Assembly: GCF_030549615.1 (NCBI RefSeq)
Contig: NZ_CP130832.1
Span: forward strand, 1,426,001-1,490,000
Length of the DNA stretch: 64,000 nt
Direction: 5' to 3'
DNA from: Stenotrophomonas sp. 610A2
Lineage (GTDB): Bacteria > Pseudomonadota > Gammaproteobacteria > Xanthomonadales > Xanthomonadaceae
Of this stretch, positions 1 to 7,502 are shown piece by piece. A model generated the notes under the pieces. It saw nothing but the letters and a program-made list of their open reading frames with translations. It searched no databases and had not been told where the DNA came from. Made by a program: the position numbers and the translations under genes. Each line of letters starts with the position of its first letter. Within the stretch, counting starts at the first letter, position 1.

Positions 1-692
1 CCATCCTGTCCTGGGAAGCCGGCATCAAGAGCAGCCTGTTCGACAACCGCCTACGCCTGAACGTCAGTGGCTTCACCTATACGGTCAACGACATCCAGCT
101 CAACGGCAACGATTCCAACGGCAACGGCGTGTTGTTCAATGCCGACAAGGCGCGTGCCTATGGTCTGGAAGCCGACATGGATTGGCGTCCGATCCCGAAC
201 CTGTCGCTGACCGCCGGCTTGAGCCTGCTGCACAGCGAGATCCAGGACAAACGCGTCTATGCGCAGGTCTGCGCGTTGAATGGTGTTGTGGTGTGTACGG
301 TCAACGACCCGACCATCAAGATCGGCAGCAACGTCTACGCCCAGATCGATGGCAACCCGTTGCCGAACGCACCCAAGTACAACCTGAACCTGGCTGCGCG
401 TTACGACATTCCGGTAGGTGATGATGGCGCGGTGTTCTTCGCCACCGATTGGAACAAGCAGGGCGAAACCCAGTTCGTGCTGTACGACAGCAAGGAGTTC
501 TACTCAAAGGGCAACTTTGAAGGTGGCCTGCGTGTTGGCTACACCGGCGGCTACGGCGCCTGGGAAGTGGCGGCGTTCGCCCGCAACATCACCAACGAGA
601 AGAACCTCAAGGGTGTGATCGAGAACTACATGGCGGCGGTCTACAACGATCCGCGCATCATTGGTGTTTCGTTCAACTACAACTGGCGGTAA
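1..692 (+). CDS. TonB-dependent receptor, C-terminal part (5' end outside window)
   Basis: The frame is already open at base 3 and ends with TAA at 690-692, so only the last ~229 residues of the protein are present. The segment alternates aromatic and polar residues as beta-barrel strands do (for example LRLNVSGFTYTV, then YGLEADMDWRP, RYDIP, GLRVGYTGG) and closes with a strand ending FNYNWR, typical of the final strand of an outer-membrane receptor barrel. The YGLEAD stretch (a 'shape' strand) is common in TonB-dependent receptors. Substrate cannot be told because the plug and TonB box are missing. It is followed by a repeat-filled gap with no gene. Confidence 0.85.
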   Translation, partial: ILSWEAGIKSSLFDNRLRLNVSGFTYTVNDIQLNGNDSNGNGVLFNADKARAYGLEADMDWRPIPNLSLTAGLSLLHSEIQDKRVYAQVCALNGVVVCTVNDPTIKIGSNVYAQIDGNPLPNAPKYNLNLAARYDIPVGDDGAVFFATDWNKQGETQFVLYDSKEFYSKGNFEGGLRVGYTGGYGAWEVAAFARNITNEKNLKGVIENYMAAVYNDPRIIGVSFNYNWR

Positions 693-714
693 GCCGCTTT
701 AGCTTTGCTTGGAG

Positions 715-875
715 CCCCTCTCCCGCGAGCGGGAGAGGGGTTGGGGTGAGGGGGCGGCGCGTAGCGCCGTGCAGTTTCGCTTTACCTCGGCATGCAGCAG
801 GCGAAGCAGAAGCTACAAGCCAAGAGCTGCCCTCATCCGCCCCTGCGGCGCACCTTCTCCCGCATGCGGGAGAAG
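715..875. repeat. Family A REP pair (facing palindromic repeats)
   Basis: Two palindromic elements face each other. The first, 715-752, has arms CCCCTCTCCCG and CGGGAGAGGGG followed by TTGGGGTGAGGG. The second, about 828-875, is the partner type with CTCATCCGCCC and arms CTTCTCCCG / CGGGAGAAG. The same pair recurs near 5283-5454, 18073-18187 and 57688-57826, so it is an interspersed repeat and not a gene. The first hairpin could also stop transcription of the receptor gene ending at 692. Confidence 0.85.
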
Positions 876-885
876 GGAAAAGGCC

Positions 886-985
886 AGGGCCGAAGCCAAA
901 GCCGAAGCCAAAGCCAAAGCCAAAGCCAAAGCCCAAAGCCCAAAGCCCAAAGCCCAAAGCCCAAAGCCCAAAGCCAAAGCCGCCT
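886..985. repeat. Hexanucleotide low-complexity tract (AAGCCA/AAGCCC)n
   Basis: About 100 bases of near-perfect six-base repeats (AAGCCA then AAGCCC units). It leaves all six frames open and so creates spurious lysine/proline/alanine ORFs. Similar tracts lie next to other family A repeats in this window (about 5215-5279, 18121-18260, 22305-22360, 57755-57895). I see no gene between 693 and 997. Confidence 0.85.
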
Positions 986-997
986 CCAGATGCCTGA

Positions 998-1360
998 TCA
1001 GGCCATCCCCGCACCCACGGTCGCCCGGACCGGAATCCCCGCCGGATCAAACTCCTCCAGGCAGAACACATTCACCCCGAAGTAGTCCGGGGTAACTCGC
1101 TTGCGGTGGAACGGATAGATGCCGCAGGTGCCGCAGAAATAGTGGTGTGCGGTCATCGTGTGAAACTGATACTCCACCAATGCGTCCTGTCCGGACAGCA
1201 GCTCGAAGGCGGACTCATGCACTTTCACCATCAAGGCGTTCTTGCGCCGGCAGATCGAGCAGTCGCAGGTGGTCAGCTCCGGGAAGTCGGTTTCAATGCG
1301 GAAGCTGACAGCGCCACAGTGGCAGCTGCCCCGGTAGGTCTGCAGGGGGCGGTGGGACAC
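998..1360 (-). CDS. GFA-family zinc protein (CENP-V/GFA)
   Basis: A 120-residue protein of the GFA (glutathione-dependent formaldehyde-activating enzyme/centromere protein V) fold. Zinc-binding cysteines are in the family pattern: C13-x-C15 in GSCHCGAVSF, C32-x-C34-x2-C37 in TCDCSICRRKN, and C76-x2-C79 in FCGTCG. The start is taken as GTG at 1358-1360, because a GGAG Shine-Dalgarno lies about 7 bases upstream and the protein then begins just before the first zinc motif. A longer reading to 1417 has no such support. Many family members have no proven formaldehyde activity, so only the fold is claimed. It stands alone, convergent to a repeat region. Confidence 0.85.
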   Translation of the reverse strand: MSHRPLQTYRGSCHCGAVSFRIETDFPELTTCDCSICRRKNALMVKVHESAFELLSGQDALVEYQFHTMTAHHYFCGTCGIYPFHRKRVTPDYFGVNVFCLEEFDPAGIPVRATVGAGMA

Positions 1361-1442
1361 GCGGATCTCCAGAAAGAAGGCAAGCGACAAGGCAAGGCTT
1401 GGATCATACTCAGCCAATCATCGGACGGGTGGGGAGAGGGTG

Positions 1443-1874
1443 ATGCGCGCATTCCTGAGAGGCTTGCTGGCGGTGGTGCTGGGCTTGATCGCCGGCAGTG
1501 CGGTGAACATGGGGCTGATCCTGCTCGGCGGGCATCTGGTGCCACCACCTGCCGGTACGGACACCAGTACGACTGAAGGCCTGCAAGCCGCAATGCCCTT
1601 GTTCGAGGCCCGTCACTTCCTGTTCCCTTTCCTCGCCCATGCATTGGGCACGTTGGCTGGAGCGTTGCTGGCAACCTGGATCGTCGGCCGCAGCAGCAAA
1701 GTGCCGGCCCTGCTGATCGGCTTGCTGTTCCTGGCCGGCGGCATCGCCAGCTGCTTCATGCTGCCAGCACCGCGTTGGTTCGAGGTGCTGGACGTGCTGC
1801 TGGCCTACATCCCGTTCGCCTGGTTGGGCTACCAGATTGCAAAAAAACCAGCTGGGACTGTGGGAGCGGCGTGA
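1443..1874 (+). CDS. Small integral membrane protein, unknown function
   Basis: About 143 residues with four hydrophobic segments: FLRGLLAVVLGLIAGSAV near the N-terminus, a second around FLFPFLAHALGTLAGALLATWIV, a third in LLIGLLFLAGGIASCFML, and a fourth in VLLAYIPFAWLGYQIA. I do not recognise a named family. Either ATG at 1443 or the in-frame GTG at 1440 could start it; GGAGAG at 1433-1438 fits 1443 better. The last residues (VGAA) and the TGA stop are encoded by a repeat copy that begins at 1858, so the native C-terminus has probably been replaced or extended by repeat sequence. Confidence 0.7.
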   Translation: MRAFLRGLLAVVLGLIAGSAVNMGLILLGGHLVPPPAGTDTSTTEGLQAAMPLFEARHFLFPFLAHALGTLAGALLATWIVGRSSKVPALLIGLLFLAGGIASCFMLPAPRWFEVLDVLLAYIPFAWLGYQIAKKPAGTVGAA

Positions 1875-1976
1875 GCCGCGAAGCTGATGATGCAGCTGCA
1901 ATCGCTTTGTTTGCGATTGCAGTTGTCGGCCTGCCTGTCCCGGTACGGGCTTCACGGCTTACGCCGTTCCCACATC
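1858..1976. repeat. Family B (GTAG/GTGG-type) inverted REP pair
   Basis: Half-sites GTGGGAGCGGCGTGAGCCGC (1859 on) and, inverted, GCTTCACGGC followed by TTACGCCGTTCCCAC (about 1949-1973) enclose about 60 bases. The left copy supplies the stop codon of the + gene ending at 1874. The right copy supplies the stop codon of the - gene ending at 1959. Further copies occur at 14627-14927, 52151-52506 and 63466-63566. These resemble GTAG-headed SMAG repeats described in Stenotrophomonas. Confidence 0.85.
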
Positions 1977-2351
1977 CCCCGCCGGCTGCGGCAACGCCTG
2001 CCCGAAACACAGCACATTGCCCGCCGGATCGGTGACGCTGAAATCGCGCATGCCATAGGGCCGGTCGCCAATGGCAACGGTGATGGCAACGCCGGCAGCC
2101 AGCAGCTGCGCGTGATAGTCGTCGATGCCATCGATGTGCAGGTACAACCTGCTGATACCCCCGGGCTTGGCATCGGCACGGTTGGCAAGCGTCAGCTCTA
2201 CCTGATCGCGACACACAGCCGCCAGCTCTGCGGGTTGGCCCCATTCCCAGGCCAGGGAAAAGCCGAGCTTGTCGAGATAGAACGCCAAAGTGGCAGGCAA
2301 GTCTTCGGTAGCAAGGAAAGGCGAGACGGAGTAAAAGTGAACAGGCATCAT
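1959..2351 (-). CDS. VOC-family (glyoxalase/bleomycin-resistance fold) protein
   Basis: About 130 residues starting MMPVHFYSVSPFLATED, with the VOC hallmarks FYLDKLGF near residue 25, RLYLHIDGIDDYHAQL in the middle, and DFSVTDPAGNVLCFGQ at the end. This fold binds metals or sequesters small hydrophobic molecules; the substrate is unknown. The start is one of two adjacent ATGs (2346-2351). The open frame runs further upstream to 2486, but that part lacks family similarity and overlaps the ribosome-binding region of the divergent lipoprotein gene. The C-terminal VGTA and TAA stop come from a repeat half-site. Confidence 0.8.
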   Translation of the reverse strand: MMPVHFYSVSPFLATEDLPATLAFYLDKLGFSLAWEWGQPAELAAVCRDQVELTLANRADAKPGGISRLYLHIDGIDDYHAQLLAAGVAITVAIGDRPYGMRDFSVTDPAGNVLCFGQALPQPAGDVGTA

Positions 2352-2461
2352 GCTGTTGATCCCATGGCAGGTCTGCCGCGATAGTGGCACGGCCGGGGCA
2401 TGGGATGGCTCCCGGAACCGGCGCGCCAATAGGGAAGTGCAGATATCAAGGAGATGCTGTG

Positions 2462-3025
2462 ATGCCGTTTCCTGTGTTCTTTGCAAGAACGTCCATGTTG
2501 CTGTGCCTGGTCATGCTGTGCGCCTGCGCCTCGATCCCTTTGTCCACCGCGCTGCGCCTTTCTTCATTGGATGAACGTGCCTTGGTCCAATTGGATCCTG
2601 CGGGTATCCGGGTCAAGGTGGCGGTTCCCCGCGGCAATACCTTGAACCCGGAGGCCACCCGCCTGACCTTGAAGCTGCAGCCAGAAGGGCAGGCTGCGCG
2701 CGTAGCGGCGATGCCGCTGCGGTTGATGGGCAGCACCCAGGGCGAGCGCAGTCCCGGTGTGCTCAGCAGGAACATCGCAGTGACAACCTATGAGTTGGCA
2801 CTGACCGCAGAAGGCGCCAGCCAGCTGCGTAACCTGCAGCGCGAAGTGCTGAGCTCGCGTGGCGATAGGGGAAAGGTGGAGCTCAGCGTCAATACCTCGT
2901 TCTCCGAGTTTGTACCCGGGACCAAGGAAATGATTTTCTGGGTAGACGTCAAACTGCGCGCAAATGATGCCTATCTCACCTTGTTTGATGGTGCGAAGGT
3001 CACGTTCAAGATGGCCGAGAGCTGA
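2462..3025 (+). CDS. Predicted lipoprotein, unknown function
   Basis: 187 residues. The N-terminus is a lipoprotein signal, with a hydrophobic stretch MLLCLVML followed by the lipobox L19-C20-A21-C22. The start ATG at 2462 has AAGGAG at 2448-2453, spacing 8, which rejects the longer reading from 2384. The mature part is mostly beta-like (VQLDPAGIRVKVAVP, RLTLKLQPEG, KVELSVNTSFSEF, FWVDVKLRAND) and ends AKVTFKMAES. No family was recognised. It probably sits on the periplasmic face of a membrane. Confidence 0.8.
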   Translation: MPFPVFFARTSMLLCLVMLCACASIPLSTALRLSSLDERALVQLDPAGIRVKVAVPRGNTLNPEATRLTLKLQPEGQAARVAAMPLRLMGSTQGERSPGVLSRNIAVTTYELALTAEGASQLRNLQREVLSSRGDRGKVELSVNTSFSEFVPGTKEMIFWVDVKLRANDAYLTLFDGAKVTFKMAES

Positions 3026-3093
3026 GCGTCACGGCGCGCGGTCCTGCGGACTGAAGCGCCTTCAGCAGGAGTTTCGTCGCTGCGGGTATTCGC

Positions 3094-3459
3094 TCAGGTC
3101 TCTGCCTGGATCACGGCTTTTGCGTAGCTTTCACGATCGATGTCGACAATTTCGGCGCTGATCTGCAGCTCCATTCCGCCAGCGGCGATGGCAGATTCAA
3201 GCGCGGCCAGCAGCGTGTCGGCCAACTCGCGTTTGATTTCGCTACTGCGACCACTGAGTATTGCCAAGCGCGCGGCCACAAAGCCGCGTGGGCTGTCAGT
3301 GGTTCCGATCGCGACGCAATCAAACCCCAGCGCACGCGATTTGATGTCGGCCTCCTCGAATTGGCCTGTGCCGAGCAGCGCAAGGTTGAGGGTGCGCAGC
3401 ACGGCTGGAGTAATGGCGGTGGCGAGGTTGTTGCTGTATTCGATGGTCAGGTGGGGCAT
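3094..3459 (-). CDS. 5-carboxymethyl-2-hydroxymuconate isomerase-type tautomerase
   Basis: 121 residues beginning MPHLTIEYSNNLA, which matches the CHMI (HpaF-type) family. After removal of Met, Pro-1 is the catalytic base in this tautomerase superfamily. Other fitting stretches are DIKSRALGFD in the middle and the C-terminal LQISAEIVDIDRESYAKA. In the homoprotocatechuate pathway CHMI isomerises carboxymethyl-hydroxymuconate, but no other hpa genes are nearby, so the physiological substrate is open. Thirteen bases separate it from the upstream SGNH lipoprotein gene on the same strand, suggesting co-transcription. Confidence 0.85.
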   Translation of the reverse strand: MPHLTIEYSNNLATAITPAVLRTLNLALLGTGQFEEADIKSRALGFDCVAIGTTDSPRGFVAARLAILSGRSSEIKRELADTLLAALESAIAAGGMELQISAEIVDIDRESYAKAVIQAET

Positions 3460-3472
3460 GGCGAACTCGTTG

Positions 3473-4264
3473 TCAGGGCTGCGCGGATGGCAGTAGCGCA
3501 TTGATGCGCTGGATCATCGCATCCGGGTAGTGGATGTGTGTGGGTGTGTCGGCAAGCGGCGCGCGCTCGTCAGCATCGCGCAGACTTGCTTCAAGCCCGC
3601 TTCTGGGTAGATAGATCGGCGCTTCCACCGAGAAGCCATGCTCCGGCAAGCGGCCATGGATGGCGCGAAAGAGTTGGATGGCATCGAGCAGGGTCAGCGC
3701 CGGGCCCGGGTGCATGCCGTCGGCGTCATACCACTGCAGGTCGGGAGCTGCGACCGATGCGCTACGCAGGGCTTCGGAGATTGCCACATAAGGAATGCCG
3801 GCCTGTCCGGCGGCGGCTGCTTCCTTGGCGATCAGGCGGGCAGATGCTGCTGGTTGTGCCTGGTAGCTGCCCAGCAGCAGTACGCTTGCACCGGCGTCGC
3901 TACCTGCCTTTGCCAGTGCCCTGATCGCCGACTGCGATTTCGCACAGGCGGCTTCGTCGGGCCAGCACAGCAGGGCGCCGCCTTGTTCTTGCAGTACCAG
4001 GAGTTGCGGCCGATGCTCGGCCAGCGCACGTTGAACCGAGCCATCCGCAACCCGTTCGTCGAGTAGCGCGCCGCCCTTGACGATCATCTGACTCTGCAGC
4101 GGATGGCCATTGGCTGTACTGAGCGCAGCATAGGTCGCTGGCAGGTTGCCCACGTAGATGAGGCTGTTGCCAACGAACAGTGCTTTGGATGGCTGCGCCG
4201 ACGGTTCTGCAGCGCAACCGGTAAGGGCGAACAACAGCACCAGCAGTGAGATCCATCTGCGCAT
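3473..4264 (-). CDS. SGNH/GDSL-like hydrolase lipoprotein
   Basis: 263 residues. The lipoprotein signal MRRWISLLVLLFALTGCAAE carries the lipobox LTGC. Block I reads FVGNSLIYVGNLP, with GNSL in place of GDSL and the serine as nucleophile. The C-terminal catalytic block is DADGMHPGP, with the D-x-x-H arrangement of SGNH hydrolases. Start ATG at 4264 has AAGGAG about 7 bases upstream on the minus strand; the extension to 4321 lacks support. Likely an exported esterase or carbohydrate deacetylase; substrate unknown. It lies just upstream of the CHMI-type gene. Confidence 0.8.
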   Translation of the reverse strand: MRRWISLLVLLFALTGCAAEPSAQPSKALFVGNSLIYVGNLPATYAALSTANGHPLQSQMIVKGGALLDERVADGSVQRALAEHRPQLLVLQEQGGALLCWPDEAACAKSQSAIRALAKAGSDAGASVLLLGSYQAQPAASARLIAKEAAAAGQAGIPYVAISEALRSASVAAPDLQWYDADGMHPGPALTLLDAIQLFRAIHGRLPEHGFSVEAPIYLPRSGLEASLRDADERAPLADTPTHIHYPDAMIQRINALLPSAQP

Positions 4265-4310
4265 TCCGAACTCCTTGTCTTGATCGGCTATTGGCGAGTC
4301 TCTGACCGCA

Positions 4311-5186
4311 TCACCAATCAATGGTTCCGCGGATCACCGTCTGCACCTGCCCACCGGACCAGACATCGCCGTGCTCGTCGATGCGCAGTTCCAGCAAGGC
4401 ATCGTGACCGACTTCGCGCCCCTGGCTGGCGGTGTAGCGCTTATCCACGCCGGGCAGTGCGTTGCGCTCGTCCAGCCAGGCGGCCAACACCGCATTGGCG
4501 GCACCGGAGGCTGCATCTTCAAAACGACGACCGTTGCCTACGAAGGCGCGGACCACCAGTTGGTAGTTGTCGCCAGCAGCGCGTGCATAGGCGAACACGC
4601 CCATCGCGCCGGTGGATTCAGCGAGCGTGGCGATCGCGTCCCAGTCCGGGTGGAGCGCGCGTAGCGCATCTTCATCAGCGACTTCAACGACCCACCAACG
4701 GCGGCCGCCATCCATCAAGGCCGGCGGCAGCATGCCCAGCGACCAGCCAGTGATGGCAGGCTGCAGGCGTGGATCGTCCGCAGTGACGATCTCGGCCACC
4801 GAAGCGCGCGGGGTGCGGATGGCGATGGTGCGCACGCCGTCGTGTTCGCTGATCTGCAAAGGCAACTGGCCAGCGATGCCGTCCTGTACCAGTTGTCCGT
4901 CGATGGGTGTTGCTACGCCGCTTTCAAGCACGGCATGCGCGCTGCCGACGCTGGGATGGCCGGCGAACGGCACCTCCTTCTGCGGCGCGAACATGCGGAT
5001 GCCGTAGCTGCTGCCGGGTTTGGTCGGGGCGAAGATGAAGGTGGTTTCAGGCAGGCGGGTCCAACGGGCGATGGCCTGCATGGCGGCATCGTCCAGGCCA
5101 TCGGCATCGAGTACGACGGCCAGTGGATTGCCGGTGCCGGGGCGCGGGGCGAAGACGTCGAGTTGCAGGAAGCGGCGGGTGGTCAT
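4311..5186 (-). CDS. PhzF-family isomerase/epimerase-like protein (paralogue 1)
   Basis: 291 residues of the PhzF family (diaminopimelate-epimerase fold, two similar halves). Family marks are MTTRRFLQLDVFAPRPGTGN at the N-terminus, catalytic-type Glu47 in PETTF, GHPSVG near residue 76 and EDAASGAANAVLAAWL in the second half. PhzF isomerises a dihydro-anthranilate intermediate in phenazine synthesis, but no phenazine genes are present, so function is unknown. The start is placed at MTTRRF (5184-5186); the longer frame to 5390 only reads repeat DNA. It is the most divergent of three tandem copies, with EDAASGAANA where the others have EDPVTGSANA. Confidence 0.85.
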   Translation of the reverse strand: MTTRRFLQLDVFAPRPGTGNPLAVVLDADGLDDAAMQAIARWTRLPETTFIFAPTKPGSSYGIRMFAPQKEVPFAGHPSVGSAHAVLESGVATPIDGQLVQDGIAGQLPLQISEHDGVRTIAIRTPRASVAEIVTADDPRLQPAITGWSLGMLPPALMDGGRRWWVVEVADEDALRALHPDWDAIATLAESTGAMGVFAYARAAGDNYQLVVRAFVGNGRRFEDAASGAANAVLAAWLDERNALPGVDKRYTASQGREVGHDALLELRIDEHGDVWSGGQVQTVIRGTIDW

Positions 5187-5214
5187 GGGATGTCCGGATG
5201 CTGTGAGGCTGTTG

Positions 5215-5455
5215 CTGTTTGCTGTTGCAGTTGCTTTGGCCGTGGCTGTTGCTTTGGCAGTTGCAGTTGGCTTTTGCCTTAGCCCCTCTCCCGCCTGCGG
5301 GAGAGGGGTTGGGGTGAGGGGAGGCGGACGAAGTCCGCTTGCTTGGTGCTTTTGGGTTGTTACTGTCGGCAAAGGCGAAGTCAAAGGCATGCGTGCTTCG
5401 CACGCTTCCCCTCATCCGCCCTTCGGGCACCTTCTCCCGTTAACGGGAGAAGGGA
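5215..5455. repeat. Hexamer tract plus family A REP pair
   Basis: A GCTGTT/GCAGTT/GCTTTG-like hexanucleotide tract (about 5215-5279) abuts a family A palindrome (5283-5320) and its partner in opposite orientation (5409-5454). Together these fill the gap between two PhzF-family genes. No gene was seen here; ORFs through it are repeat-driven. Confidence 0.8.
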
Positions 5456-5477
5456 AAAGCGGGCACCGCTTGCGCCC

Positions 5478-6338
5478 TCACCACTCAATCTGCCCAGCAA
5501 TAACCTGCTGCACCTCACCACCAATCCAGATGTTGGACTCCGCATCCACTTCCACCCGCACCTCGCCATTGCGGCCGAGCTCGCGGCCCTGGCTGGCCAG
5601 GTACTGCTGGAAGGGTTTGATCCGGCCCTGTGCCAACAACTGCGCGGCAACCAGCGCGTTTGCGCTGCCGGTTACCGGGTCTTCGTTGACACCGACGCCT
5701 GGCGCAAAGGCGCGCACCACGTACTGGTAGCCCACATCCGGTCGGTCGGCAGGTGCATATACCGCCAGCTTGCCGCGGCCTGGCATGGCGCCGATGGCCG
5801 CCAGCTCCGGCTTGTAGCGGCGCAGGGCGGCCTCGCTGCCGGCTTCCAGCAACCACCAGTCCGGGCCGTTGTTCCAGAGTTCCGGGCTGTGGCCGGGCTT
5901 GGCCAGCGCAGCCAGGCCTTCGGGCAGTGCATCGAGGGTGGTATCGCGGCGCTCCGCCTGCGGGCTGCGCACATGGATCTGGCGGAACCAGCGGCCGCCC
6001 TGTACCCGTACCGGCAGCAGACCGGCTTTGCATTGCTGGATCAGCTGGCCGTTGTCGTCGGGCGTGGCCAGACCCAGTTCCACCGCGGCCCAGGCGGCAC
6101 CAACACTGGGATGGCCGGCGAACGGCAGTTCGCCCTTCGGGGTGAAGATGCGGATGTGGTAACTGGCGCCTTCATCGGGCGGCAGAAAAAAAATGGTCTC
6201 GGACAGGTTCAGCCAGGCGGCGATGGCCTGCAGCGCGGCATCATCAAGGCCTTCGCTGTCGACGATGACGCCCAGCGGGTTGCCGGTGCCTGGGCGGGCG
6301 GCGAACACGTCCAACTGCAGATAACGACGAACAGACAT
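5478..6338 (-). CDS. PhzF-family isomerase/epimerase-like protein (paralogue 2)
   Basis: 286 residues, full length for the family. It opens MSVRRYLQLDVFAARPGTGN, has Glu47 in SETIFFLPPDEG, GHPSVGAAWAA near residue 76, and EDPVTGSANALVAAQLL. It resembles the third copy (6371-7240) more closely than the first, sharing LNLSET and FFLPPDEGASY. The start ATG is at 6336-6338 with only a weak GGA upstream. Thirty-two bases separate it from the upstream paralogue, so those two are probably one transcript. Substrate unknown. Confidence 0.87.
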   Translation of the reverse strand: MSVRRYLQLDVFAARPGTGNPLGVIVDSEGLDDAALQAIAAWLNLSETIFFLPPDEGASYHIRIFTPKGELPFAGHPSVGAAWAAVELGLATPDDNGQLIQQCKAGLLPVRVQGGRWFRQIHVRSPQAERRDTTLDALPEGLAALAKPGHSPELWNNGPDWWLLEAGSEAALRRYKPELAAIGAMPGRGKLAVYAPADRPDVGYQYVVRAFAPGVGVNEDPVTGSANALVAAQLLAQGRIKPFQQYLASQGRELGRNGEVRVEVDAESNIWIGGEVQQVIAGQIEW

Positions 6339-6370
6339 TGCGAATCGGTTCCAGACGACGGCTGGGCAGC

Positions 6371-7240
6371 TTACCAGTGCACCTGTCCGTCGATAACCGC
6401 TTGCACCTGTCCGCCTATCCAGACGCTGCCTTGCGCGTCGATCGATATCTGGACCCGGCCGTCGCGACCAACTTCGCGGCCTTGGCTGACTACGTAGCTG
6501 CCATCAGCGTTGGGTAGTTGCCCGTGTTGCTGCAGCCAGGCGGCGATCAAGGCGTTGGCGCTGCCGGTGACAGGGTCCTCGGGTACGTCGGCGGCATCGG
6601 CCGGGCAGAACGCCCGGGTCACCAGAGCGTGGTCCGCACTGGGTTCGGCGGCGAACACAGCAACACCGGTCGCGGCGGTGGCATTGCCCCAGTCGGCGAT
6701 TGCGGGCATGTCCGGAACGAATGCGCGGATGCTGGCGGCGTCACGCGCGGGCAGCAGCCACCAGCCTGGGCCGTTGTCCCAGAGTTCGGGGGCGTATCCC
6801 GGCGCGAGCAAGGCCTGCAGCTGTTCCGGTACGCCGCCGGGCGCGGTTTGCCGCTGCTGGGCGGGTGGGCTGGCCAACAGGATGGTCGGGGTCTCTCTCG
6901 CTCCGCCCACCTGCACGGGTAGCAGGCCGGCAGCGCACTGCTGCAGCAGCTGGCCGTCACGCGGCGTCGCCAGGCCCGAGGTGACCGCCGCCCAAGCCGC
7001 GCCGACGCTGGGGTGGCCGGCAAAGGGCAGTTCGCTGCTGGGGGTGAAGATGCGGATGCGGTAGCTGGCGCCCTCGTCCGGCGGCAGGAAAAAGACCGTC
7101 TCGGAGAGGTTCAGCCAGGCGGCGAGGGCCTGCATGGCGGCGGTGTCCAAGCCATAGCTGTCGAGGATGACACCCAGCGGGTTGCCGCTGCCGGGGCGGG
7201 CGGCGAAGACGTCCAGTTGCAGGTAACGGCGTTGGCGCAT
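6371..7240 (-). CDS. PhzF-family isomerase/epimerase-like protein (paralogue 3)
   Basis: 289 residues: MRQRRYLQLDVFAARPGSGN at the start, Glu47 in SETVFFLPPDEG, GHPSVGAAWAAV, VPEDPVTGSANALIAAWL and a C-terminal VWIGGQVQAVIDGQVHW. The C-terminal IGG(E/Q)VQ.VI.GQ pattern is shared with paralogue 2. This is the promoter-proximal gene of the three tandem PhzF-like copies on the minus strand, divergent from lysA. No clear Shine-Dalgarno precedes the ATG at 7238-7240. Confidence 0.87.
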   Translation of the reverse strand: MRQRRYLQLDVFAARPGSGNPLGVILDSYGLDTAAMQALAAWLNLSETVFFLPPDEGASYRIRIFTPSSELPFAGHPSVGAAWAAVTSGLATPRDGQLLQQCAAGLLPVQVGGARETPTILLASPPAQQRQTAPGGVPEQLQALLAPGYAPELWDNGPGWWLLPARDAASIRAFVPDMPAIADWGNATAATGVAVFAAEPSADHALVTRAFCPADAADVPEDPVTGSANALIAAWLQQHGQLPNADGSYVVSQGREVGRDGRVQISIDAQGSVWIGGQVQAVIDGQVHW

Positions 7241-7502
7241 GGTTTGCGGGTGGAGCAGGGCAGCCCAGCTTAGGCATGAGCGAGCGGAATGTCGTCATTG
7301 CCAATCCCTGGTTCGCTCCCTCCATTCACCCAAAGATGACCCGAATCGTTGCAAATGCTACTTTCTCCGCCCCGGGAAGGGAGGCCGGGCGGCGATGGTA
7401 TCGCCGGTAACTCAGCCGTCCCGGCACAGCGGCCTTGGCATAGAATCGGTAGTTCCGCCCGCATTGCCGGGTCTTTCTCCCACTAGTGAATCCACAAAGC
7501 CA

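Noticed and set aside
709..1095. Several overlapping Lys/Ala/Pro-rich ORFs
   Set aside because: They are produced by the AAGCCA/AAGCCC hexamer tract, which is open in all frames, and overlap the GFA gene antisense.
4222..5107. Other-frame ORFs within the PhzF and SGNH genes
   Set aside because: No motif, wrong codon use, and full overlap with well-supported genes.
5187..5390. N-terminal extension of PhzF copy 1
   Set aside because: It reads repeat DNA (TPTPLPQAGEG and TATAKATA); paralogues start at the (M)xxRR(F/Y)LQLD motif.
7241..7502. Lysine riboswitch upstream of lysA
   Set aside because: I saw none of the conserved stems or a terminator before the start; feedback is more likely through the ACT domains.
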